A stretch of 64,000 bases of DNA from Myxococcales bacterium (lineage in GTDB: Bacteria > Myxococcota_A > Polyangia > Palsa-1104 > JAEUJZ01), in assembly GCA_016794505.1 (NCBI GenBank), contig JAEUJZ010000158.1:62001-126000 (forward strand), given 5' to 3'. Within the stretch, counting starts at the first letter, position 1, and every line of letters begins with the position of its first letter. This document shows, piece after piece, positions 35,183 through 42,625 of this stretch. The notes below the pieces were generated by a model, which had not been told where the DNA came from, did not search any database, and worked only from the letters and a program-made list of their open reading frames with translations. The position numbers and the translations under genes are program-made.

Positions 35183-36049
35183 GAACTCTGTGATGTGGGC
35201 ATTCAGCCGCTCTGGCTGCGACCACATGACATCATGCCCCGCCCCCGGAATCAGGACGGACTGGAATTTAGGAATCTGCGCCGCTCGCTCCAGACCGCGG
35301 CGCGCGTCATAGACCACCTCGTGCTCGCCGAGGATCACCATCGTCGGCACCGCGATCGCCCGCAGCTCTGCGTCGGAAAGCAGCGCCGGCCACTCCATTC
35401 CCATCATATTGGGCAGACCAAAGTGGCGTCGCGCTGCGCTCATCCAACGAATCACCCGCGCCAGCCGGTCTTCGTATGGCTGCTGGCCCGCGTTTTCCTT
35501 GGGACCCAGCCAGCGCATGAAGCCTTCGATTCCATACGTTCCAAAGAGCAGGCGAATGTTGTGCATAAAAAAGGACCCGCGCAGGGGGATCAACAGGGGC
35601 GACGGCGCGATCAAGATCAGGCGACGAATGCGGGACGCAGCGCGCAGCGCATAGTGCGCGGCATATGCACCACCCAGCGAAATGCCCAGCAGATCGACGC
35701 GCGGAATCTGCAGCGCATCCAGCACCTCATCGAGCATGTCTAGCTGATCCGCCACCTTCTTCATCGGCTTGCGCGCCACGCTCAGCCCGTAGTGGCCCGG
35801 CAGATCCAGTGCATAGACGCGATGACGCATCCCCAGAGCTTCCGCTTGATAGATCCAGCCCACCGCGGTGCCGCCCCCACCATGCAAAAGCAGAAGCGGC
35901 GGCGCATCCTTGGGACCCCACTCAATCAGATGCATGCGTCCGGTCTTTGTCTCAAGCTGCCGCTGCTCAGCAGCAACAGGCCACTCGGCAAGCTGCGCAC
36001 GGTACGTCGCTGCGTACGACTCGATCGCCTTCGTGAGCTGCGGATTCAT
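35162..36049 (-). CDS. alpha/beta-hydrolase fold protein
   Basis: A 295-residue soluble enzyme. The oxyanion loop LLLHGGGGTAVGW is followed by the nucleophile elbow DLLGISLGGAYAAHYAL (Ser in GxSxG), VILGEHEVVYDARRG with the acid residue, and PGAGHDVMWSQPERL with the catalytic His. Substrate cannot be read; close relatives include C-C hydrolases and haloalkane dehalogenase-like esterases. ATG 36049 is used; in-frame ATGs at 36088 and 36151 would add unstructured residues. It lies 137 bases downstream of the heme oxygenase gene on the same strand, so it may or may not belong to the bilin operon. Its stop overlaps the convergent lipoprotein gene by 21 bases. Confidence 0.85.
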   Translation of the reverse strand: MNPQLTKAIESYAATYRAQLAEWPVAAEQRQLETKTGRMHLIEWGPKDAPPLLLLHGGGGTAVGWIYQAEALGMRHRVYALDLPGHYGLSVARKPMKKVADQLDMLDEVLDALQIPRVDLLGISLGGAYAAHYALRAASRIRRLILIAPSPLLIPLRGSFFMHNIRLLFGTYGIEGFMRWLGPKENAGQQPYEDRLARVIRWMSAARRHFGLPNMMGMEWPALLSDAELRAIAVPTMVILGEHEVVYDARRGLERAAQIPKFQSVLIPGAGHDVMWSQPERLNAHITEFLAAEDA

Positions 36050-36186
36050 GCACCACTCCGATGTTAGGTCCGCCGCGCCCAACGACATCCAGCGTGACGT
36101 CAAGCTCGCGCGGTAATCCTTGCCATCATTGTGGAACAGCTGCCAGTTCAAAGAAAAGGGACTGTTCGATCCGTGTCGAGTCCGCG

Positions 36187-36891
36187 TTAGGCACGCGCCG
36201 AAGTGATTCCGGTTTTGTCGAGGCGCGGCGGCGTGGGCAGAACGTCGAACAGCGCGCCGCTTAGGCCGAAGGCGCGCACGGCTTCGGCGATCACGTCGGC
36301 TCGCTGCGCTTCAGAAAGCGGCAGAGCATCCAAGCGGCTGCGAAATTCCTTTTTGAACTGCGCCGGATCAGCAACCTCGGGAAAGTCATAGTACGAAAGC
36401 CCTCCCGAAGATCCCAAGCCCAGCGCTAGGCCCGCCATGCGACGCAGGATCTGCCCACCCGATAGATCGCCCAGATAGCGCGTGTAACAGTGCGCGACCA
36501 AAAGCTCGGGGCGCTGCTCGGACAGCTGACGCAGCCGCTGCGTGTACAAAAGCGCCGCCTGCGACATCGGCTGCATTCGCCATGCTCGCCCGATGCCACG
36601 CGACGCCAAGACATCCAGATCGGCTGCGATGCAGCGCGTGCGGAAAAGCTGCGGCAGGACCATCGGTGCCACCGCGGGATGCTTCTGATGCGCCACCAGA
36701 GCTGATTCCAGCGTGGCATAGATGTAATACAGATCGACGAGCAGGCGCTGATACTGCTCACCATCGAGGACTCCGCGCAGGAAGCTGCGGACAAAGGTCA
36801 AGCGCTCGATCCAACGATGGGCGCGCCGCGTGCCTTCTTTCAGCCGAAGCGAAAAGCCGAATGTCGGCGCTGCATCCTCTGCACACATCAT
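36187..36891 (-). CDS. ho1: biliverdin-producing heme oxygenase, cyanobacterial HO1-like
   Basis: Cleaves heme at the alpha-meso carbon to biliverdin IX-alpha, CO and iron. The 234-residue protein has LRLKEGTRRAHRWIE with the proximal heme-binding His, FVRSFLRGVLDGEQYQRLL, and the distal-helix signature CYTRYLGDLSGGQIL, whose Gly residues allow heme bending. End to end it looks closer to cyanobacterial and algal HO1 than to bacterial HemO/PigA types (from remembered sequences). The stop of the bilin reductase gene overlaps ATGATG here, so translation starts at 36891 or 36888; GGGAGG is 3 or 6 bases upstream. Coupled to the reductase gene, it supplies that enzyme's substrate. Iron scavenging alone is unlikely given this partnership. 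Confidence 0.93.
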   Translation of the reverse strand: MMCAEDAAPTFGFSLRLKEGTRRAHRWIERLTFVRSFLRGVLDGEQYQRLLVDLYYIYATLESALVAHQKHPAVAPMVLPQLFRTRCIAADLDVLASRGIGRAWRMQPMSQAALLYTQRLRQLSEQRPELLVAHCYTRYLGDLSGGQILRRMAGLALGLGSSGGLSYYDFPEVADPAQFKKEFRSRLDALPLSEAQRADVIAEAVRAFGLSGALFDVLPTPPRLDKTGITSARA

Positions 36892-37766
36892 GGGCCTCCC
36901 CCGCTGGTGAATCCGCATTCATTCCGATTCGTGGCATGCGTCGTTCCGCTTTGTTCACCCGCCCGGTTCGTCGAAAATAGGAATTGATTCAGATAACGCT
37001 CTGCAAACGCGGCACCAAAGATCCCGGCCAGCGCATTGTGTTCCTTCCGATTTTGCTGTTCGGCCGCAAGCCAGCGCAGCACGCAGGCTTCCGCGGCGTG
37101 CGCCGCCTGGCCACACAGCGGCTCCCTCAGCACGCTGCGCAGCCACAGGTCCGAGGCCTGCTGCAGAAACTCGACCAGGGCACAGAACACCGACCACTCG
37201 GATCCACTGCGTGCCCCGGCGATCACGGCACGCGGTGAAAAGGTATCCACCGTAAACTGCGGACGCTTGCGCGGCACCAAACAGGACTCCGTCTGCTGCG
37301 CGAGCCGCAGCAGCACCGGCTCGCAGTCTGCTTGCCAGGTACGCGCATCCGTCGGAGCCAGATCCACGGCCACCAGCGACAGCGCCCCTGAAAGCGCGAT
37401 CAAGTCCATCCCCAGAATCGGCAGACCACCGCCGGTTGGCGGCAGACCCACAACGGTCAGTGAGCACACCTGCCCCTGCTCTGTCTGAATCCGCGCGATA
37501 GACAGCGGCGAAAACCCCGGCCCGACAAAGCGCCGCGTGCGCAGGCTGACCGGTGTCCCGCGCAGCAGACCGTGCGCCAGCGCCAGATCCTGCGGAATCG
37601 TGACTTCGTGCAGCCCCAGCCGCTGGATGAACAACACATCCAGCCAAGCCTGACAGAGCGCCAGATACGTGGCGCAGTCCGGGTTCGTCATTCTGTCTTG
37701 GTCAGGGATCAAACGTCTGCCCTCCGAAGCAACGACATAGGACATCGCTTGTGCATGGGTGGTCAT
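36888..37766 (-). CDS. ferredoxin-dependent bilin reductase (PcyA/HY2 family)
   Basis: Reduces biliverdin to a phytobilin with electrons from ferredoxin. The 292-residue protein matches remembered cyanobacterial PcyA along its length: IPQDLALAHGLLRG near residue 57, the core GLPILGMDLIALSG then VDLAPT (residues 115-139), and the C-terminal FGAAFAERYLNQFLFS (about 250-265). Asp121 in PxxGxD aligns with PcyA catalytic Asp105. By the same alignment PcyA His88 becomes Thr104, Glu76 becomes Ala, and the late Asp220 is not kept. The reaction may therefore differ from the four-electron PcyA reduction to phycocyanobilin. Start is fixed by an ATGA overlap with the kinase gene. The final 25 residues, rich in Thr/Asn/Gly, are an extension. 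A function in heme breakdown alone is unlikely. Confidence 0.87.
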   Translation of the reverse strand: MTTHAQAMSYVVASEGRRLIPDQDRMTNPDCATYLALCQAWLDVLFIQRLGLHEVTIPQDLALAHGLLRGTPVSLRTRRFVGPGFSPLSIARIQTEQGQVCSLTVVGLPPTGGGLPILGMDLIALSGALSLVAVDLAPTDARTWQADCEPVLLRLAQQTESCLVPRKRPQFTVDTFSPRAVIAGARSGSEWSVFCALVEFLQQASDLWLRSVLREPLCGQAAHAAEACVLRWLAAEQQNRKEHNALAGIFGAAFAERYLNQFLFSTNRAGEQSGTTHATNRNECGFTSGGGP

Positions 37767-40492
37767 CCGCCCCTCTCGGAAAAGAGAAATAGGAAGAACA
37801 TGGTCAGGAGCAGCAGCGAGACCGCGGCGATCGCCAAGCGCTGCTCGGATCGCGGCGAGGCTTTCCAGCTTTCGCGCAGTCGCAGGCCAAGCTGCCGCAG
37901 TCGAGCCAAAGGCGAACCCTGTGTCTCACTGACCGCGCGCTCCGCTTTCGGCGACTCTGCGACGGACAGATCAGGTGTTCGCGGAATCTCTAGGCTGCGG
38001 CTCGATGGCCTGCTCAGCGCCACCGGATTTCCCGACACGCGCAGGCTGTCCGCAGAGAGCGCGGTGGCGCGTACGGCGCCGCTGTGCGTGGCACGTTCCG
38101 GCTCTGCCGCACCATCGGATGACATTCCTTTTTCTTCCGACGCGCTCTGCCTGGCTTCCTTTTCTTGTGTGTTCAGCGACACGCTGCTGGCTTTCGGACT
38201 GCTTGTGCCGGCGCTGCTGGCTTCGCCGCGGCTCGTCTTGGATTCAGGCTCGGGAGTAGTCGTCAGGTCCATACCCGTCGAGGTCTGCGTGATCAGAAGC
38301 TCTGGTTCATCTTGGCGATACAGCGAGTAGCTCAGCGCCTCGCGCACCTCGTGCCAAGAGGCAAAGCGATGCTCGGGCTGCTTGGCCAGCATGTGGTGAA
38401 TGGCATACGCCAGGTGGCGATCGAAGCTGGGATCGAGATCGTTGATGTGGATGGGTGTCTCGTTGATGTGTGCCATCAACAGATCGTGCGGCGTACCGCG
38501 ATTGAACAGCGGTCGCCCCGTCGCCGCGTGATACAGCGTCGCGCCCAAGCTGTACATGTCAGCGCGGAAGTCGATCTGACTTGGGCGCAGCGCTTGCTCG
38601 GGCGCGATATAGGCCGGCGTTCCCGAGACCAAGCCCAGCGCTGCCTGCGGATCGCTCAGGAGTCCGCTGGTCGTACGCCGCACCGCAATTCCGAAGTCCA
38701 CCAGCTTGATGTGGCCATCCTTGCGTTCCAGAATGTTCGATGGCTTCACGTCGCGATGCAAAAGCCCCTGACGCGAGGCTGCCTCTAGGGCCTCGGCTAC
38801 GGCCAGTCCGATCTGCGCGATGCGCGGGGCCGGCAGTCGGCCCAGGTTCTGGATCTGCGTGGCCAACGTCGTCTCGCCGACGTACTCCATCACGATAAAG
38901 GGCATGCCTTCCCAGACATCGACATCGACGATGCGGACGATGTTGGGATGCTCAAGGCGCACCAGGGTCTGCGCTTCGCGGCGAAACCGCGTAGTCCCTT
39001 CGGGATCGCTGTTGGCATCCAGCGGCTCAAAGATCTTGATCGCTACCGGCATGCTCAAGAGCTCATGAAACGAACGAAATACCGTCGCTGTGGCGCCTTC
39101 TCCCAGCGCTTCTTGCAGGACATATCGCCCAACGCGAACACCCGGCGCGGGACGCAGAGGCGTGGGTCGCGGCGCGGCATCGCTGCGAGCCGCCGCCACT
39201 GCATCGGATCGACTGGGCGCATCGCGTCGACTGACCACCGCAGGCGCAGTGACGGCCGGTGTCATCGTCGGAGCCAACGCAGCAGCCGGCGGCAAGACCG
39301 GTGCGGCAGGCAGCAAGACCGGTGCGGCAGGCGGCAGGACTGGCGCGGCAGGCGGCGGCGCAGCCGCGATCCCATCACTCGCCGCGAGCACATCCTCCGT
39401 CTTCTGGGGTGCGGCCAGATCTTCCTTTTTCTGTTCGCGCAGCGGTACGATGTCTGCTGCCGATTCCTTTTTTGGCTTTGGATCCCCGAAGATCGACTCC
39501 AACGAAGCATCCAAGTAGCCCTTTCGGATGGCTTCGGCCGTGCGCGCCACCGTGCGCGAAAGCAGCTTCTTTTCGACGAGAAAATCAAGGATAGAGCCGC
39601 GCTCGCCCCAGTCCTGAATCAGGCGGTCGATTTCCGGTTCTGGGAGTCCCCGCTGAACCCGCAGGTACGCCCGCACATATTCCAAAATATCGCCACTGTC
39701 CTTCATTTCAATGAGCACCTGTTGCAACGTTCGGACGACTTCATCCATGGATGAAAAGCGCGCGACGGGATCGGTTTCGCACAGGCGCGCCAGGATCTCA
39801 GCCAGCGGGCCCTGCCCTCGCAGCGACGCCTGCACAGCAGGAAGCTCTTCTCGCCGCGGCAGGCGCCCCAACCAAAGCTCACAGCCCAGCACACCCAGCG
39901 AGTACTGATCGCTGGGCGCACCGGCTTGGCCCAAAAAGGCCTCGGGCGCCATGTATTCGAGCGATCCCGCGGGCGAACGAGCGCTCTCGCCGGATGCCAA
40001 GAAGCGCCCGGCGCCAAAGTCGGTGAGCAGCCAGCGCGAGTCCTCGGCCGCATGCTGCGCCAGGATGTTTTCCGGCTTCACATCGCGGTGGATGACCCCT
40101 TGCGCATGGGCATAGGCCAAAGCCGATGCGATGTCACACAAGAGCTCGGCACTCTGCCGCGGGCTGAAGCGGCGCTTGCTGGCCAAGGCCCGTCGCAGGG
40201 AGCCGCCTTCCGCTTTCACGAAGACCAGCGCCCACAAGCGGTGGACGTGATCGAATCCGATATCCAAACAGGAAACGATGTGCTCGTGCCGAAAGCGCAA
40301 GACCAAGCGCATCTCGCTGGTCCACGAGCCAAAGCCGTCTTCCTGGCCATCGAACAGCTTGACGACCACCGTCTGTCCGCTGCGCGTATCGATGGCGTTG
40401 TAGACGCTGCCAAACGCCCCGGCACCGACGCGCGTACCCAACAGGTAGCGGCCCAGGACTGGCTCGGTATCAGCGACGATCGCCAGCGACAT
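37763..40492 (-). CDS. double Ser/Thr protein kinase with C-terminal membrane anchor
   Basis: A 909-residue Hanks-type kinase with two kinase domains. Domain 1 (about 14-265): GAGAFGSVY loop, VVVK lysine (K45), HRDVKPEN (135-142), TDFGAG (157-162), MAPE. Domain 2 (about 455-725): GEGATATVF, AIKIFEP (K486), HRDVKPSN (579-586), VDFGIA, GTPAYIAPEQ. Both keep the catalytic Lys and both Asp residues, so both look active. Between them lie a helical region (about 265-335) and Ala/Pro repeats of the PAAPVLP type (about 375-410). The C-terminal part is Ser/Glu-rich, ending in one TM helix (LAIAAVSLLLLTMFFLFLF), so the kinase faces the cytosol. It overlaps the bilin reductase gene by 4 bases and follows the second V4R-like gene by 10. 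Possible targets are its operon partners. Confidence 0.93.
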   Translation of the reverse strand: MSLAIVADTEPVLGRYLLGTRVGAGAFGSVYNAIDTRSGQTVVVKLFDGQEDGFGSWTSEMRLVLRFRHEHIVSCLDIGFDHVHRLWALVFVKAEGGSLRRALASKRRFSPRQSAELLCDIASALAYAHAQGVIHRDVKPENILAQHAAEDSRWLLTDFGAGRFLASGESARSPAGSLEYMAPEAFLGQAGAPSDQYSLGVLGCELWLGRLPRREELPAVQASLRGQGPLAEILARLCETDPVARFSSMDEVVRTLQQVLIEMKDSGDILEYVRAYLRVQRGLPEPEIDRLIQDWGERGSILDFLVEKKLLSRTVARTAEAIRKGYLDASLESIFGDPKPKKESAADIVPLREQKKEDLAAPQKTEDVLAASDGIAAAPPPAAPVLPPAAPVLLPAAPVLPPAAALAPTMTPAVTAPAVVSRRDAPSRSDAVAAARSDAAPRPTPLRPAPGVRVGRYVLQEALGEGATATVFRSFHELLSMPVAIKIFEPLDANSDPEGTTRFRREAQTLVRLEHPNIVRIVDVDVWEGMPFIVMEYVGETTLATQIQNLGRLPAPRIAQIGLAVAEALEAASRQGLLHRDVKPSNILERKDGHIKLVDFGIAVRRTTSGLLSDPQAALGLVSGTPAYIAPEQALRPSQIDFRADMYSLGATLYHAATGRPLFNRGTPHDLLMAHINETPIHINDLDPSFDRHLAYAIHHMLAKQPEHRFASWHEVREALSYSLYRQDEPELLITQTSTGMDLTTTPEPESKTSRGEASSAGTSSPKASSVSLNTQEKEARQSASEEKGMSSDGAAEPERATHSGAVRATALSADSLRVSGNPVALSRPSSRSLEIPRTPDLSVAESPKAERAVSETQGSPLARLRQLGLRLRESWKASPRSEQRLAIAAVSLLLLTMFFLFLFSERGG

Positions 40493-40502
40493 CGTGTGAC
40501 TC

Positions 40503-41153
40503 CTAGGCTCCGCTTAGCTGCGCCACAAGCTGCGAGTGTGCCGTTTTTCCCGCAAGCAGCGTCCGCACGCGCGACACCCAGTCGCGAGGCACCAGGACAA
40601 AGGTCGTTCCTTCGCGATCTCCCAAGCGCACATCGCCGGTCTGGATGCAGGTGAAATCATCGCCAGCGAAGTGATCGATGAAGCCTTCGATCACGCCTTC
40701 AAACATGTCATCGGCGACGTGCCCCTTGGGTCCGATGTCCTGCATTGGACTGTTCACCAGCTTGGCCGAAAGAAACCCGAACTGTCCGCGGCTCCAGTCA
40801 ATGCGCAGCTCGCCCATGCCGCAGGCCGTCCATAGATCCTGCAAGACCACTTCAAATTCGGACATCGTGCCATCGCGCAGGGATCGTCCAAGATAGCTGC
40901 TGATCTCGTCTTCGCAGCGACGGGCCAAGCGGGCGCCAAAGAAGCGACCGCAGCGCCGCAAGACCAGCGAGGTCGCCGGCCCGGTCTCGTGCTCACATGC
41001 GACCACGAAGCCGCGCAGAAAATCCTCGCTGATTCCGATCAGGCGCGTGCCACCGCGGCTGCGCAGGACGCCTGCTTTCAGATCGCTGCGCACAAACTGT
41101 GGGCTGCTGAAATAGTTGAGCGGACGCAGCGCCCCGCGCGTGTCGGCGGCCAT
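40503..41153 (-). CDS. V4R-like small-molecule-binding domain protein (second copy)
   Basis: A 216-residue soluble protein. The first part (LNYFSSPQFVRSDLKAGVL, GTRLIGISEDFLRGFVVACE) and the end (FTCIQTGDVRLGDREGTTFV) follow the layout of V4R (4-vinyl reductase) domains: a helical start, an E-x-G region, and a Cys-x3-G ... F-V-L-V finish. Similarity is weaker than for the other V4R protein of the operon. V4R domains bind hydrophobic or tetrapyrrole-like ligands in BchJ and aromatic effectors in DmpR/XylR-type regulators. ATG 41153 is supported by AAGGAGG 10 bases upstream; it starts 2 bases after the globin stop. A bilin or biliverdin carrier role is inferred from context. Confidence 0.55.
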   Translation of the reverse strand: MAADTRGALRPLNYFSSPQFVRSDLKAGVLRSRGGTRLIGISEDFLRGFVVACEHETGPATSLVLRRCGRFFGARLARRCEDEISSYLGRSLRDGTMSEFEVVLQDLWTACGMGELRIDWSRGQFGFLSAKLVNSPMQDIGPKGHVADDMFEGVIEGFIDHFAGDDFTCIQTGDVRLGDREGTTFVLVPRDWVSRVRTLLAGKTAHSQLVAQLSGA

Positions 41154-41155
41154 GG

Positions 41156-41650
41156 CTACTTTGCCTCCTTGCTGCTGTCCTTCCCAGACAAGACCGCGGC
41201 GCACTGCATGACAAACGGATGCAAGAGCTTGGCCGTCGCAGGTGACAGCTCACGCCCGGCCACCAGCGCCATCGTCTTGTACGTGTCTTCGATAAAGTGT
41301 GGCGCGAACCCAACCCCTTTTAGGATGGTGGCCAGCCAGGTCAACAGGGAATCACTTAGGAACTGCGGATCGTTGCGCAGCATGGCCATCGCGGTGTATC
41401 GCAGCACCAGCGTCTCGTCGCGGATGCAGGTCTGCATGGCGTTCTTGTACTTTTTCTCGACATCGGGATAGGCGCGGAAGATCTCTTTGACGGTCTGCTC
41501 GACGATCGTGCTCTCTTTGGCGCTGATCTCGGCCATGGCTGACAGCCGCGCATCCAGCCCTTGCGCGTACTCGCGCAGCAGGCTCTGTTCTGCTGCGGTC
41601 AGGTAACGCCCTTCGGCGCTGCCAAACATGTCTTGGATTTGCCGGTTCAT
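41156..41650 (-). CDS. phycobiliprotein-like globin (bilin biosynthesis-associated globin, BBAG type)
   Basis: A 164-residue protein, the length of an allophycocyanin subunit. It carries the phycobiliprotein landmarks in order: AEGRYLTAAEQSLLREY (helix Y/A), GLDARLSAMAEISAKESTIV (helices A/B), EIFRAYPDV, and the chromophore site MQTCIRDETLVLRYTAMAML. There Cys75 matches the bilin-linking cysteine (Cys84 in phycocyanin numbering) and Arg77-Asp78 match the conserved pair that contacts the propionate and pyrrole nitrogens. No linker, lyase (CpcS/T/E/F) or reaction centre genes are nearby. ATG 41650 has a GGGGGA site 8 bases upstream. Globins of this kind are known from bilin gene clusters of heterotrophic bacteria. 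Covalent bilin attachment is predicted, not shown. Confidence 0.85.
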   Translation of the reverse strand: MNRQIQDMFGSAEGRYLTAAEQSLLREYAQGLDARLSAMAEISAKESTIVEQTVKEIFRAYPDVEKKYKNAMQTCIRDETLVLRYTAMAMLRNDPQFLSDSLLTWLATILKGVGFAPHFIEDTYKTMALVAGRELSPATAKLLHPFVMQCAAVLSGKDSSKEAK

Positions 41651-41692
41651 TCCGATTTCCCCCTGTGTACAAAACAAGCTGTCGTATGAAAT

Positions 41693-41935
41693 TTAGACCC
41701 AGCGAACGCTGCCAAACACGGTCGCTAAGCTCTCGACCTGTTCGCTACAAGGGCGGCGCTCGACGTTGATCGAGCGCGGCGGAGCCTGCAGCGCAACAAA
41801 GAACTGCTCGACGGGAAGCTGCGACCAGCCAAGGGTCCAGGCATCGGGCTTGGCTCGCAGACTCAGCGTGGCGAAGTACCGCCGTACCGAGTCTCGCTGA
41901 CCTGACTCTTCTTGTGTTTCGGACCGCGCAGTCAT
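41693..41935 (-). CDS. small orphan protein of the bilin operon
   Basis: An 80-residue protein, soluble, with no signal or TM segment. ATG 41935 has a clear AAGGAG site 7 bases upstream, and it lies 30 bases after the first V4R gene and 42 before the globin start, in the same direction, so it is very probably translated. Visible features are a basic-hydrophobic segment VRRYFATLSLRA, the stretch GWSQLPVEQFFVALQAP and one Cys. I do not recognise it and found no CpcD/ApcC linker motif. A small partner or adapter for the globin or V4R protein is possible. Confidence 0.65.
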   Translation of the reverse strand: MTARSETQEESGQRDSVRRYFATLSLRAKPDAWTLGWSQLPVEQFFVALQAPPRSINVERRPCSEQVESLATVFGSVRWV

Positions 41936-41965
41936 GCCGTGACTCCTTTTTTGCAACGCAGACGC

Positions 41966-42622
41966 TCACAGACGCGAAATGATCTCTTGCGCGGTCGCGC
42001 CTTCCCTGGCCCAGAACTGCGCGGCATTGATGCGTTTGCTGGAACCAATCAGGAACTTGCAGAACTCTTCGCCCATCGAGTAGCACTGGATTTCTAGGCC
42101 ACTTAGCTCGGCCCGCGCGATGTGACCAAAGGCGGCGGCGAAGAGGCCCGCGTAGTAATGGCAGGCGACTTTTCCGATGTTGCCGACGCTCTTGGCGATC
42201 GCTGACTCGTACAGATCGACGAAGATCAGCCCCTCTTTTAGCTGCGACAGGTCATACGTCCAGGAGCCCCAGCCGGCAGCCTGCAGCGGCCACCACCACG
42301 ACTCCAGAACCATGCGCGAGTGGCCATCGGCCATGCGCATTCCGAATTCGTCTTGGAAGCGGCGCTCAAAGCCCTGCATGTCGGCCTTGCCCCACTCCAA
42401 ACCGCAGCGGTACATGATCTCGGCGGCGGCGTCGCCGACTTCCTCTTGCAGTGCAAGCTGATAGCCGACGATGAAGTCCTCGCTGACCAGCATCATGCGC
42501 TGCTTGTAGCGATTGAGCAGGCGGCCGTTGCTCTCGCGCAGAAGGAACCGGCTCAGCTCATAGTGATTGTGCTGCACATGGGCAGACGTACCGATCTCGG
42601 CAGTCGGAAGATCTAAAGCCAC
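41966..42622 (-). CDS. V4R-domain (4-vinyl reductase-like) protein, candidate bilin/tetrapyrrole binder
   Basis: A 218-residue soluble protein whose C-terminal half is a clear V4R domain: VACHYYAGLFAAAFG then IQCYSMGEEFCKFLIGSS, with the Cys-x3-G-x2-x-C-x-F pattern of the family. The N-terminal half (FLLRESNGRLLNRYKQRMML, DFIVGYQLALQEEVGDAAAE, EWGKADMQGFERRF) is helical. The best known relative, BchJ, was first called a vinyl reductase and later viewed as a bacteriochlorophyllide carrier, so the likely role here is binding or delivering biliverdin or bilin. GTG 42622 is the start: GAGGT lies 6 bases upstream and the ferredoxin stop is 3 bases away. Confidence 0.78.
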   Translation of the reverse strand: MALDLPTAEIGTSAHVQHNHYELSRFLLRESNGRLLNRYKQRMMLVSEDFIVGYQLALQEEVGDAAAEIMYRCGLEWGKADMQGFERRFQDEFGMRMADGHSRMVLESWWWPLQAAGWGSWTYDLSQLKEGLIFVDLYESAIAKSVGNIGKVACHYYAGLFAAAFGHIARAELSGLEIQCYSMGEEFCKFLIGSSKRINAAQFWAREGATAQEIISRL

Positions 42623-42625
42623 GGA

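Noticed and set aside
41693..41935. Small orphan as a CpcD/ApcC phycobilisome linker
   Set aside because: Length is right, but the conserved linker motifs (for example the GGKI segment) could not be found.
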